Positions 1-28,830 of a stretch of DNA of 64,000 nt are shown here, piece after piece. The notes under the pieces were generated by a model. That model saw nothing but the letters and a program-made list of their open reading frames with translations, was not told the DNA's origin and made no database searches. Each line of letters opens with the position of its first letter. Within the stretch, counting starts at the first letter, position 1. Source of the DNA: Arctopsyche grandis (Eukaryota > Arthropoda > Insecta > Trichoptera > Hydropsychidae); contig NC_135360.1 in the NCBI RefSeq assembly GCF_051622035.1, positions 28,785,206 to 28,849,205 on the forward strand. The letters run 5' to 3'. The translations under genes and the position numbers were made by a program.

Positions 1-998
1 TATTCATATTATTTCCTTACAGCAAAATAACTTTCTAAATTAATAATTCATACCTTTTTTACGTAGAAAAGCTTTTTTCTGGACTCATTGGCAAAAACGA
101 CTGTTCTGTTAAAATTTAATACTAATCATTGCTAATACTTTAAGACGATGTTGTGACTTTCTTTTGATTGTTCATCATTTCTTTTACTTTTTAAAAATAT
201 TTCTGTAAGGAATTTTAAAACATCTATACATATATGTACCTACATATATATCGAAGTGCATTAATAGAGTCTAATCTGGACGACCAACTAGCAGTGCACA
301 ATCTGTTTAAAGTAACTGATGATGAATTTTCCTTAAAAACTTCCCACCTGTTAATGTTGACAGCTAAAAATTTATAAATTTATAAATTTTTACGTTTTTA
401 CGCCTCATATAATTTTATTTTATTGTTTTAACACGTTGTTTTAACAAAAATATATACAAGAATAAGAGAGAATTGTCAGCTATATGTAAATATAACAAAA
501 CGAGATGCAAATAGGTTAAAAAATAACAGAGGTTTTTAAAAAAATTATTGCAAAGAAATTACAGAACAAATTAAAAAATCTGCAAAAAAGGCACGTCGCT
601 TTGCGGCGCCCCCCAAGCCTCGGCGCCCCCCCCCCCGCATTGCGGGGTCTGCGGGCGCGGTAGTTACGCCACTGTCCAAATGATTAACAACTGTAGCGTT
701 CCTCTTATCTATGTACATTCCATATATAAATAATATTTCTGAAAACAGTATTTTAATAACGTGCCTGTTTGGAATGCTTTATAAAGCATTTTAAGAATAT
801 ATTTTGGAATTATATTCATAAGAAACTGATCGTTAGCCGATTCTTAAATTTGAAAACATTTTGCACCTGGCGATGACAATAAGTGCTACGACCAAATCGG
901 TGCATTTAATTTGACATATCGAGTGCCAGTGTGTGGGTTTTCCTGGGGCGTGTATCAACTGTCAAGTGACGGATCTGAAGACGTGAGACGCGGCAGCT
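1..998. other. Upstream region of ZDHHC6, no gene
   Basis: AT-rich, without a convincing reading frame. Positions about 590-680 are an isolated GC-rich patch with a run of about 12 C at 626-637 and the phrase GTAGTTACGCCACTG. This looks like a transposon fragment rather than a promoter, but I cannot name it. The 130 bases before the ATG at 999 should hold the ZDHHC6 5' UTR and promoter. No TATA box is evident there. Confidence 0.5.
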
Positions 999-3615
999 AT
1001 GAGTACGGCAGGGGAGGGGGAAGGGGCGAGGGTGGTGGCGGAGGAGCCTTCGGGGATGCAAATCCGCGGCTGGAGACCCCTCTTGCACTGGGGGCCCCTT
1101 ATCGCCCTAGGTAACATAACCTCCAACTGTCAATTGCTCGTTTGTTTTCATGCTCGCCATTCGTTCTAATGCACTCTCTTGGTTCTGTAGCGATCGTCAA
1201 GATTGTAACTTGGATGACGATGTTCTGCACCAACATGTGGTGGCCCCCTTGGGAGTCGCTCGGCTCCACATTAAATTCGGGAATATTCATTGCACAAGTC
1301 GGAGGCGTTTTATACTACTTTCTGTCGGCTCTAACTACTGGGCCGGGCTACGTACCACTACATTGGAATCCAGTAAGTGTATTCATTCCCAACACGACTT
1401 ATTGCATGTGCGTATATTTATTCAACTCTTATCGTAGGCTGATTCGGAAGACTCCGAATGTCTACAGTATTGCGCAGTGTGTGAAGGATTTAAACCACCC
1501 CGGGCTCACCATTGCAGAAAGTGTATGTTGTTTATCCAGATTACATTAAACATATTGTGGTATTTTATTTATTTTGTGTTATTATGTACATATGTAGGTG
1601 GACGTTGTGTTAAGAAGATGGATCATCATTGTCCGTGGATCAACGGTTGTGTCGGTTGGGCCAATCATATGGATTTTACTCTCTTCTTATTTTGTGCCGT
1701 ATTGGGGTGTATACACGCCACTGTTGTAAGCAATCGGTTGATCTTATCATGAGGTGATCAATTACGGATAAAAGAATTATGGAGTTTATCGATACTGTAT
1801 TTTTTTAGATTCTATCGATATCTCTGTATTATGGAATAAATAGAACATGGTATATTTATTATGGAACTGGTAAAGAGCCTGTTGTACAATTCACCTTACT
1901 GACTTTGGCTATTACTGTTCTTGCATTGGGACTCGCTATTGGTGTCATTTTAGCTGTTGGAATGTTGTTCTATTTTCAGGTATGTGTTTATTAAATTTCG
2001 CTTTAAAATTGATATATGGATTTGTATTTTATAAAATACTAGTTGTTTTACCCGGCTTCGCTCAGTATTTGTAATATAAACAGCTTAAACATGGCGAGTC
2101 TAGTAGTAAATATTCATTTGTATTTTATTATAATTTATTTTAATCAAAAAAAATATAATATTCAACCAATCGAATCGTCGTCATAGAAACTTTGTATTGT
2201 TTATTGTTTACGAAATTCCCAACCAAAGATACAAACTTACATACAAAGTCTCTTTCGAAATTATATATTAGATTAGTGACTTGATCTACATATAGCTGAT
2301 TTAATATAAAATATTTTACTGTTTTTTTTTTTATTAATTTTATTTTAATCGAATTTATTTAAATACTAGTGTTTTTCCTAATGAAATATCATTGCATGGG
2401 TGTTGGCATATTAAGTTATTAAATAAAAATAAATTAAAGTAATTTGTCGGTCCTTTTTTCGATCCGCACTGGGTCGAATTTTTTTCAAATACCTTTTAAA
2501 TACATTTAATTTAATATTTATATTTAATTGTTTCATATGAAAAAAAAAATGGTAAAAAATACCTACCTACCTACATATATATAAACAATATTAATTATTT
2601 AAATAAATTTTCAATAGATGGCGATAAACGCTCAGAGACTTAGCGCCGTTTATTGGTAGCAAACAGTATATATATAAGTTTTTTCTTTCGTTATTATATT
2701 CGTATATGTTTTGTTGGCAGTGATTTAGCTGTGACGTACATATTTATGTCAAATCGAAACGACTATTATAGTACAGCAAGCGTTATCTCGGACAGAAAAA
2801 CACACAGAATAGCGATATTATACATATATATGATGATTTAACGACATAAGTTACACACAACGAATTTTCTTTGTTTTATATATATAAGATTATTTTATTA
2901 CAGATGAAGAGTATTCTAAGAAATCGTACAGCGATTGAAGAGTGGATAGAAGAAAAAGCAAACTACAGATTATCAGACAGTGGATCTGTAGAAAAGTTTA
3001 AATTTCCTTATGATTTGGGTTGGAAAAGAAACTTTTTAGAAGTTTTTAGTTGGAATCGTTTAATAGGAAATGGAATTTATTGGAACATTCGTGGAGATTG
3101 TCATCAATATACGTTGACAGTTAGTATTTTTTGTGTGAAATAATGATATGCAGTTTCAAATCTTTATAATGCGATTCGATATGTATTTTTTAGATAGAAC
3201 AATTAAATCAAAAGGCTGAAAAGCGTGTACGTTCAAGACTATACGAAATAGAACGTTCCGTTCGTGGCGGGTGGTGTCCTTTATCTGCTGGATGTTGTAC
3301 GGTGGTTCGTCCTCCGTTCACCGATGAGTCTCGTATCAAACTCGGCGTAGGAGACCACGTAATTGTGACCAGATGGAGAAAGTATGTTTTATTGTGTTTC
3401 AAATATGGAGCTTGGCTTCTTTGTCTGGCTTTACTTATGGATTGTTTGATGACAGGTATTGGTTGTTCGGAGAAAAAGTGCTCTCGAATGAATCGAAATC
3501 TGGTAAGGAAAGAATCAGGGGTTGGTTTCCTCGCAACGCTGCCGTCGAAGTCATGGGAGACGTTACTCAATTTTACAACTACGAAGAACAAGATGAAGAT
3601 AAGAAAGATCAATAG
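999..3615 (+). CDS. ZDHHC6: Palmitoyltransferase ZDHHC6 (DHHC family)
   Basis: Exons read as 999-1110, 1191-1372, 1438-1522, 1598-1725, 1809-1979, 2904-3119, 3194-3381 and 3456-3615; every intron is GT-AG and the frame stays open for 413 codons, the usual ZDHHC6 length. The ATG at 999 is the first after an in-frame TGA at 984. Two membrane segments (about residues 30-53 and 66-86) precede a cysteine-rich domain (106-150) with the catalytic DHHC at 135-138 in the phrase MDHHCPWING. Two further hydrophobic stretches follow (about 153-180 and 195-226). The C-terminus is SH3-like (about 310-390), as in vertebrate ZDHHC6. The family S-acylates ER proteins, and human ZDHHC6 acts in a cascade with ZDHHC16 on calnexin and other ER clients. 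The last four residues, KKDQ, fit a KKXX ER-retrieval signal. Intron 5 (1980-2903) carries a repeat. Confidence 0.95.
2039..2560. repeat. Dispersed repeat in ZDHHC6 intron 5
   Basis: Begins with CTAGTTGTTTTACCCGGC and runs on as AT-rich sequence without an open frame. The opening resembles two other starts in the window (60860 and 63587: CTAGTGTT followed by a CCCG-type block). The class is unknown and the right boundary uncertain. Confidence 0.4.
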
Positions 3616-3866
3616 TTTTACTTTAGAAAATTCAACATATTGTAAATACACGTGTATTTAGTAAAAAAAATTTATTGTATAAAAATGGCAGCATAGCTTT
3701 TAGTTTCAGATCAACAATTTTCATATCAATTATCGACATATTTATCATATATGTTTTGTTATTTTGCTTTTTCATATTTCACAGTGCCTTACGAAGTGAA
3801 GATCCATTGATTATTTTGCGCCGTTGTACATATGTATTTGAGAATCACTACTTTTTCTATATTTCG

Positions 3867-4432
3867 TTAACCCTTTGAGTGCTGACGTCTTTTCAACATT
3901 TCCAACTAGAATTATTTAGAAATCCAATAGAAAGCAGGTATAAAAAAATTGTAGCTAATTCAAACAAACCCTAGATAACTACCGCCGAGGATTTCGAGTT
4001 TTGTAAAGGTGTGTTTAGACTCTCTAATATATCTTGCAACAATATAAAATAAACAAAAGAAGTCTATTAATGAATGTATTTTTCCAAAACTAGTTCTTCA
4101 TTGTTGTTGAAATGTAATGCTCACAATCTTAATGCCAAGCCACAATCTAAAATACTCGGCAGTTAGAGATTTCCATCGGGTAATTCTGCTATGGTTATAA
4201 ATTCAGAAATTCCGGTGTAAACGCATCTTTATAAACGTTGGCAAATGAATGACACGGATTGCACGACCAATGTTCAATGCATTTTTTTTCAATGCTACCT
4301 TTTAAAGGCTTAGCAGGTAGTATTCTTGTTTACTTTGTACATGCTCAATATACAACGCCTATCGGCGTTTTGAAGGCCCGTAGACTTGTCAGCAAAACGC
4401 CGATCGGCGTTGGTCAGCATTCAAAGGGTTGA
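3867..4432. mobile_element. piggyBac-like miniature element, 558 bp
   Basis: The TIRs are CCCTTTGAGTGCTGAC at 3871 and, inverted, GTCAGCATTCAAAGGG ending at 4428 (15 of 16 match). They are flanked by TTAA (3867-3870) and TTGA (4429-4432), the latter one substitution from TTAA. TTAA duplication and a CCCTTT start are hallmarks of the piggyBac superfamily. No transposase frame is present. The right end holds two short palindromes around ATCGGCGTT. Confidence 0.75.
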
Positions 4433-6028
4433 GGAAATATCACTTATTATTTTTTTATGGAAGAAGTATTATTATTGTTATTTTTTCACAAAACTTTTAT
4501 CAAAAAAATCTATGATAAAATCATCTAAGTATATGCATACATATGTACATATAATAATAATAAACGATGTAAAATATTAAATCATATTTTTATATATAAA
4601 CGATGGCCACGATTGAATGAATCATTTCATACATCAATGTATAATACTAATTATTTTCAATATATTAAATGAAACTTTATCAATTTTTTTTCAATGTTAT
4701 ATATTAACTCTTATACTATTTATACTCGGCAAAATATCTCACTTTTGTGAAAAGCAATACATGACTTGTGTATATACATTTTATAGTATTATAGAGTATT
4801 ATTTTGTAGCTGTTTTTGTTGTTTTTGTTTTCATGACAGACTAGTTATCATTGTATTCAGAAAATTGCCGACGCAAATAATGCCGTTTGCGATTTTTTTT
4901 AGACATAATAGTGGTTATATAAAAGAATTCCCAACGATGCACATGTAGAGTATTTTATTATGTTTTAAGTATTCAATATTTTCAATGTACCAAAAATTAT
5001 TTTAATTTTCATCGTAAATTTTGTTTGTGTTCTTTTCATTTTCATCTCTAATACCCATTTTAACATAGATATTAAGACTAAATGCATAAACAATTGTGAT
5101 ATATAGAATAGCTTCGTATTGTATAATACATAAAATACTAACTTGGAAACGTATATAATGTATAATATTGAAACTGTAATAGATATTCAGTAATATAAAC
5201 ATCTGTATGCAGGTGGTGGTATCATTTCATCTCAAACTTATTTACAATTATTATGTTTTGTTAATTTTTTTTAAGACCATTCATTTTATAAGTTTGGATG
5301 AGTTAAAAATTCATCTTTAGAAAATTTAAGTGCATATTGTTGTTATTAATGTGTGGGATTTGTTTAATATTTTTGTATTTTATATTTTTATATCAAATAT
5401 AATATATGGGAAATACCTGTCGTGTTGTAGATGTACATAAATAAGCAAAGATATCATTTGGGATTGGAATTCTTTTTATTGATTATTCCACAAATGAGAA
5501 CAAAATAAATGCATATGTGAACATAATGAGTTCTACAATGTTAATGTTATACTTGTATTAATTTCATGCCTATCACACTAAAAATAAGTGAATTAATAAA
5601 AACAAAATATATTAAAACAAGTTTTCGCATATAAAGCTTAAATATTATAATATTCTAAAAGCTTTGTTTCAATTTAAGAAAATGTTTCAACGAAATTTCA
5701 TATACTTTCGTAAAAAGCTTTCGTTCATCACAGAGAACCGATCGTTTTCAAGCATTGGAAATGTATCAAAAGATTACATTATCTTAAACAAATTATATTA
5801 TTTGCTTTATTACGATTAAATTGTGTGCTTTTTTTTTTAATCATACGATTGCATAATATAAGTAACAACATAACTTATTTTATTAGTTAACTTAAATTAT
5901 ATCGAACTTAACGCGATCATAATCAAGAGTGGAGGGAATGTTGTCACATAAGTATTTTTATTTATTTTTTTGTTAACAAATTAATAATGGTGAGTTTTAT
6001 CGTTTGAAAGTGAAAATCGTATCAAAAT
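4433..6028. other. Intergenic AT-rich DNA, no gene seen
   Basis: Strongly AT-rich spacer between the 3' ends of the convergent ZDHHC6 and alpha-tubulin genes. I see no coding exon, RNA gene or recognisable repeat here apart from the tubulin 3' UTR near 5950-6028. Confidence 0.5.
5957..5966 (-). promoter_or_regulatory. Overlapping polyadenylation signals of alpha-tubulin
   Basis: Two overlapping AATAAA hexamers on the minus strand lie 63-72 bases downstream of the tubulin stop codon, a normal 3' UTR spacing. Confidence 0.6.
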
Positions 6029-22084
<16,056 letters not shown>

Positions 22085-22282
22085 TTTGAGTTAGAAGTTA
22101 ATCGTCGACTTTCTTCGAAATTGAAATGTAAACGTTGTCAGTCTTGGTTCAGTTTTTTTTTTATGAATATCACAGACTTTCGATTCGACTAGTCAAACGG
22201 CAATAACAATAAAAATAATTAATATTTAATAGTATTTGTAAAGGAAGTGTAGAGCAGCTAGCGTCCGAGCCGGCTATGTGAC

Positions 22283-22370
22283 CAACGCTGAATGAGGAGG
22301 GGGCGTCTGGTCCTGCTCCTTATATCAACAGCCAGGGGGAGGTGGGAGGAGGGATGTAGAGTCCAATCAA
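22283..22370 (-). promoter_or_regulatory. Core promoter of alpha-tubulin (CCAAT, TATA, Inr)
   Basis: Read on the minus strand: an inverted CCAAT box (22363-22367), a CT-rich stretch, TATAAGG beginning at 22324, and an initiator-like TCATTC with its A at 22293. The TATA-to-A distance is 31 nt and the CCAAT box lies about 70 nt upstream, both canonical. The predicted leader (22293 down to 22085) has no upstream ATG before the tubulin start codon at 22084. Confidence 0.7.
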
Positions 22371-22611
22371 AACCGTCTGACCCCACCCACCACTCCTTCT
22401 CCTCCTGTCTAGGTGATCCCTACCATCGAGGAAAATGCGTAGATCGACCAGCCAGATGATTCATCGCGTCTCGTATTTTTTTTTAATTAATTTTTTGCGA
22501 GAAATTTTCACGGTCACTGCACAATTTTCGCCTTTTGCATTTTGGGTCGACGAATTTTTCAATTGGCCACCGCGTATTACAATCACTTTACAACCTAATA
22601 ATCTACACATA

Positions 22612-23540
22612 TGTTTTGATTTTTAAATGCTTTTTATTATTAAGAAATTATGTTCACAATACGTCTTATATCTATTCTAATAGCTACTGATCTACTAATC
22701 ATTTTCTATTTTACAATTTTAATTTAATTTTGTTTGTAATCATAGTATTATATTATTCTAATGTTAATGTACAGCATAGTAGGAAAAAGAGCTCAAAAAC
22801 CTATCTACAATTATTATAAATGCTCATAATACATCTAATACATAATACAAATCAAATACTCTATAAATAGCCAGCAGTTTGGCTTAGTGATAGCGTATAT
22901 ATTTAGCATCACTGAGGTCATAGGTTCGTGTCCTCGCCACTGCTGGTTAGATTTGGGGGTTTTGTGACTCCAAATCGATCGTTTCTCTATCAGAGTTTGC
23001 CAATTTTATCTGATCATTGCTGAAACGGTTCCTGAAAATTGGTATTAAAAAATCTAATCCTGTTATCACAAAAATCTGCCTGTGTATAATTTGTATTAAT
23101 TATACACAGTAATCTGAAATCCATAGATGTCACTATGATTATTATTTCTGATTAATTGTTGTATTCTATATATTCTGATTGTATATGTATGTATTACTGT
23201 ATTTCTGATTTCTGATTGTTTATGTATTTCATTAACGTACACCCGTCGCATTGGAGCAAATCTGTAATGGCGAGTGTGTATTGATTTGTGACAATAAATA
23301 AATAAATAAATAAATAAAGTCGATGACCTAAAGCAGATTGCCTAAAGGTAATCTGTGTGTTATACCTGAAGGGTATAGACATTTTGTTGTAATCACCGAG
23401 ACTCTTCACAAGTGTGTTAGTATTGTTATTAGTGATTCTGTCATAGAATCTACTGGTTAGTTTGTTAGTAATGTCTATAACAAACGGATTATTATATGTA
23501 TATGGCATGCAGTTTTTTCAAGTTAGTATATATGGGTGTA
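22612..23540 (-). mobile_element. R3 LINE fragment interrupted by a SINE
   Basis: R3 sequence at 22612-22867 resumes at 23319 after a SINE (22868-23318). The minus strand 23540-23319 retains a frame (SLGDYNKMSIPFRYN) matching the copy at 21.5 kb. It lies upstream of the tubulin promoter. Confidence 0.6.
22868..23318 (+). repeat. tRNA-derived SINE inserted in R3
   Basis: A-box-like GTTTGGCTTAGTGATAGCG, B-box AGGTTCGTGTCC, the common body, and a tail hairpin of a fourth type (ACACCCGTCGCATT...AATGGCGAGTGTGT, 23240-23281) followed by (AAAT)n. Confidence 0.7.
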
Positions 23541-23889
23541 TTATAAATTATTTTTATGGATTTATTTAGCATTACTTGGAGCTTGGAAAGGTTAGTATTC
23601 GAGGCGTTATTCCATACAGGTGAAGCATAGGTTAATAATGGTAATATGAGCGCGCGATATAATTTTATTTTATTTTGAGTTGATCAAGACCTATTGCGAT
23701 TAAATATTGGCTATATTGAGGATATACCCCGCATCGCCTTGCATTCCGCAATCTACACATATGTAACATTGTACCAAGCTATGGAATCAGGTAAAATATC
23801 TAATTCGGACTTACTCCAATCAATATTCTGCTTTCAAAACCAACCCTAAATTTTAAAACAATACCCAAAATTCTTGGTTTCAGTTATTA

Positions 23890-24072
23890 TATAGCCAGCA
23901 GTATGGCCCGGTGGTTGCATTTATATTTAGCACCGAGAGGTTTCCGGGTTCGATCCAATGCTAATATTTAATACTGCTGGTCAGACTTGTATATTTGTGA
24001 CTCCAAGTCGATCGTTTCTTATCGAATTTTGCAAATTTATCTGATTTCATTGTTGAAACGTTGAAACGCAGT
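23890..24072 (+). repeat. SINE head fragment
   Basis: AGCCAGCAGTATGGCCCGG and B-box GGGTTCGATCC followed by the common body to TTGTTGAAACG; the tail is missing. Confidence 0.7.
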
Positions 24073-24089
24073 TATTCAAAGATATTTTG

Positions 24090-27000
24090 CCCTTTAAAAT
24101 GAATACTTTTAACTTTGAAGTTCTAAAAAAAAAGCAAAAACAAAAAAGTCAATCACCATGATAATTTAGGTGAAAAATAGTTCCCAACCTCAAAAAGGTT
24201 GGGTACCCTTGATTTAATGACTTTAAAATTTACAGGGAGACCTCTAATGATACATCGAATGATATTACAGAAAACATTAAAAAGGTAATGGAAATTTCCA
24301 GGAAAAGAGCGTAATTCTGTATACAATATTAGTACTTCCATTTACCTGATAAAATTTTTCGCATGTAATGCAAAAAATACCAAACAATAAACTCGAACTT
24401 TTCAATATATATTTTCAGTTATTACATTTCACTCAAAAGCTACATTGTATGTATGTACATCAAAAATAAATTTTGAAACACCTTGTATTATTACGCGTGT
24501 AATCCGATCTCACCCCCTTGATAGGTGATAGTATACTTTTTACTCGATTTTGATAGGTTTCCATTTATAAAAGTCAAGCAAACTACAAATGTATGACGTC
24601 ATTCCACACGTGTAAAATAGTGCCGATTAGTGTCGCTATATTACGTGCCATGTACAGAAAAATATTCGATTTGGTATCAATTTTGTCGGCTTACATGAGA
24701 TTGCATGCACGTTTGGAATTCTAAGTTTCGCATTAGTACTAGAATAAATGTGCTTTGTTAAAAAAAAGTTTGATAAAATCGTGCCAAAAATAAAACGAAA
24801 AATCAATTATATAAGTACTATTATAAAAGCTCACAAAAAGTGTGAAAGAATTTCAACCTACATAACTTTAAAGAAAACTTTAATAATAAAAAAATCTGTA
24901 TGTATGTAAATTTAAGTTTCTTTGAAAATTAGTGGTACATTGAGTCGTCGAATTGACCTTGATATAAGCTCAATATGCTTTCGATTTTCCGTTGTTCTTT
25001 TGTAATTTACTTCAATTGATCTTAGCCATTGTGTTTTTAATTGGCTTAAACAGATACGATTATCATTGTGTTATCGAAAAGGGAAATGTTCTGGTGAATA
25101 AATTATACTTAATTAAAAGAACAACTTGTATATGAAATTGCTCGGTAAATCAAATTTTACATGTTGTAAAACTAACAGTCACTGTTTGATCATTATTTAA
25201 ACGTCATGTAGATGTATTTCACTAATTAAAAATTTCACTCAAACGTGAATAAAACTTGAATGAGATGGATTTGTTATTAAAACTGAAGTACATAAGAAGA
25301 GGCTAGTAAAAATACACTGTGATGTACATAGTTAAGAATAAATTTTCTTCAGTGAATTCAGGTTCAAAGCAACAATTTTCAAAAAGACGAAGTATGCTCA
25401 GTATAGAATTTGATTGTGTATTTTTATTGTGACAGATTCCGGAAAATGTCCCCGAATTTTCTCAATCTTTAAGATAAAATTGTAACACAATAAATCATCA
25501 CTACTTCTATGTTTATCTTCAGGAATAAAATAGAGAAAAATCACATCACAACAATCACATTTTCCATGGATATCAATATAGAATTGAATGTCTATAAATG
25601 ACTCTTGATATTTGGGAGTATTCATATCATTCGGATCTAGATAGATCAGAAATAGCAGATCGTTGGGAGTATTCAGTAGATTACTTATGTACATTCTTAA
25701 GCTTGGCAGTTCTAAAATATCAATATCTCCATTATCGGTTTACATTCCGATTGTCAAATGATCATAATTTCGACTAATACCAACTAGTATGCATAGTCGA
25801 CATCTGATTGATAGAAAGCCATTAATTTTTGCTTATATACATATGTAATAAATATTTTGCAAGTCTCCACAAACGACACTAACTATATGCAGTCTCAAAT
25901 TCGTGAGTACATATTATATTTTTCCAGACAATGGTCCATCTCCACGGTCGATCAATTAGCAAACGGTCTCGTAAAACAATTACCAATTATTTTTCGACAA
26001 AGCGCACGGCTATTGTTTGCTCTCGTCTGCGAGTAGGAGAGTATTGTTCTTTTGAACGTGAACCTATAGGTTGCTCCCACGTGAATCGATACCGTTTTAA
26101 AAGACAAAATAGACGATGTTAAACCACAAATTACGAATATGATCATACCTGCCTCCGTAGTTTTATTTGAGGCTCGATTTGAATGATCTGGTTCGATGCG
26201 CGCCGTAAATTCGTGCGCGTTCAACGCGTCGATGTATAATACAAAATGCATTCGTTACGGCGATGCAATTAATTTTGTTGAGTAAAAAAATATATTATGA
26301 GCTTTTTTAGCCTTCATATATTTATATTTGTTGCATTTTAATATAAAACTGACGTAAAGTTCATACGTCATCTTTGGACATTGTTAAAGCTGCTACGAAA
26401 ATATGGCTCGTATTTAATTGGTGAGTAGCTTTGTCTATTATAAAGCTCAATAATTACATATAATAAATAATCAGTAACTGTAATAACGGTCAGTAATTTA
26501 TTGAAATCAAAAATATGCGAGTGATTATACCTATAGAATACATTTTTTGATGAATCTAATGCAAGTATTTGCTGGACAAAGTGATCTGACCAAATTGGTT
26601 TATTGGACTTCATTTTATTTTTAAGATATACATATGTATGTGTGTGTGCATATAGTAATTAAATATCGGAACTTCGATTAATGTACAAATAGTTAATTTA
26701 AATTTTATGAAGCATTTAAATACTATATTTCCAAGTAACAGGGTATATGTATAAGTTCAAATACATTCACAAAAAATATATGTCTTTTGGTTTAAAATTT
26801 TCTTACAATATAATTATAATTTTATTCTCGCTATTTTTTTAATTCAAAATGATAATTAGGGTTGTATGCTCATCGCTGTATTTTTAATTTTCTGTAAAAG
26901 CAATTTAAAGTATACGTATAATTAATTTTAAATCACGCGACATTTTCACTGTTCTTCCCACCTACATAACTATGTACGTAAAATCGTATACGATGAATAT

Positions 27001-28436
27001 TTCGAATACAATACGAAAATGTACTAGTTTGCATTGTTTATATTGCATTAAGCAAATGCATTGCTTAATTTTATCGAAAGTCTTATATAAATTTAGGCCC
27101 AAATCGGGGCAGAATATCCTCTTGAAAGATGTGTTCATATTAATAGACGGTTCTTTCAGTTTGACCCAATTGTATGTATCGTTTATTTAAGGAGAGCAAA
27201 ATTTAGGTGTGGCATTTGTGGCGTGTTGTATGTATGTGGGAATATACATATACATATATACATACATATATTATGTACATATGTATGAATGTAATAGGAG
27301 TGCCGTATTATAAACGCTAAAAGCCACGCGAACAAAAGTGACCTTTCGCATACGCACGTTTTAATTAATCCACTTGTGTATTAAAATATGTGCAAATGTG
27401 AAAGGCGACAAAATAAAAGTTATAATTATTACAAGTTGAATGGACAATCCATGTCTAGAAGTGAGAATGGATGGATGTAAGTACATATGCTTAAAAAAAT
27501 GAGAAGCCTCTGAAACTGAAAGAGGATGATGTGAGTGACCTACATGAGCAAAGCAAAGGGAATGTGATAGAACTAAATATAATGTATGATTAAAGGTCAT
27601 TCATACTATCCAGTAGTTCACGACTTCAACACAGCACAGAAGCTCATGCAAGTGACGGATTTTCATACTATACAGCAACGCCGTTTTGGCCGAGTGTAAG
27701 GCAAAATATGCTTATATATACATTACGATACGGTGCAACATTGCTTGCGTCAAGTCAATACTGTCACAATATAACGTTTCCGAAAATATTCATATGTGCA
27801 TGCGCACTTATGTTAGTATGCGTGCACTCGCTACTATGACGTTATGTCATGCGTGAATATCTCCACAGTGGCCAAATAAAATTGATTTTGCGTAATACAT
27901 TGTTACTGTAACTTGTACTCTTGTATAGTATGAATAGATTTTGTCGGCTACTGCTGTTTCTTGTTGTTACGTCTACGACACGTTAGATATTAATTTGTCC
28001 ACATAAAATGTATTGAAGAAATCTTACGTACTACTGGTTACGTGTAGTTGCCCGTACGTGTTGTGCTAGTATGATTGGACCTTAATAAATATGTTTCAGA
28101 AGAGAATGGGGAATGTCTACATTTACCAATGAATGGCTGATTGTAACAATAATGATTTGAGTTCGCTTAAGTGGGATAGCTAGAAAAATTTGGCCCACAT
28201 GCAAAAGTTAATGTGATAAATAAACTTGCAAATTTGTTATGTCCTTCCTAGGCTATATGTAAATTTTAAAATTTTGCCATCACATATTTTAAAGACATTT
28301 TCTGAACTTTTTCCTGTTCATATTTCAAGTCCGCCGAGACAGATTTTTTTATACATACTTTTACTGATTGCAGTTAGTTTGAATTGAATTTCCTATATTT
28401 TTTTATTCGTAACTTTTTTTTTTAATTAATGTATTA
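24090..28436. other. 4.3 kb without a recognisable gene
   Basis: AT-rich, many ACATATGTA-type runs. A 98-codon minus-strand ATG frame at 25398-25694 is the only frame with protein-like composition, and I cannot name it. No RNA gene or bounded element seen. Confidence 0.4.
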
Positions 28437-28440
28437 ATAT

Positions 28441-28826
28441 TGTTGCGTAGACGTGGGTGGAGGATCCAAATAAAAGGCCAAAGTCACTTCACAGCATTTA
28501 TTGGGTGATTAAGGAGATCCACGCACTACCAGTGCTCCGTCCAGAATGCCTTGGTATGGCCTAAGTAACTGCTTATAAAGGGCATGTCGCTCAATGCATT
28601 TTTCTCGACACATTTGTTTACCTATTGTTATAGTCACGTACCAGATATGCAGTCCCACGGTCTCGTGCTCAGTTCAGTTCTGATAACTCTAACGGGAAGT
28701 GGCTGGGTGCCGTTACCGACCGCTTAATTCCATTCGGGGGTCTCCATTGCTAGCCGACAGCACTTAAGCCTGAAGATAATCCTTGAAAACCAATTATAAC
28801 GGCGGCTCCTTATAGCATATGCTACA
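28441..28826 (-). mobile_element. Solo LTR, 386 bp, TSD ATAT
   Basis: Starts TGTTGCGTAG and ends TATGCTACA, with ATAT on both sides (28437-28440, 28827-28830). It shares GTGGGTGGAGGATCC with the other family members, and its AATAAA lies on the minus strand. Confidence 0.85.
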
Positions 28827-28830
28827 ATAT

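Noticed and set aside
911-1114. Plus-strand frame overlapping ZDHHC6 exon 1
   Set aside because: It is the wrong frame; the spliced frame from 999 matches ZDHHC6 (HWGPLIAL) and crosses the donor at 1111 correctly.
3208-3651. 147-codon minus-strand frame
   Set aside because: Antisense shadow of ZDHHC6 exons 7-8; no homology.
23194-23508. 104-codon minus-strand frame
   Set aside because: Chimaera of an R3 LINE end and a SINE tail; not a gene.
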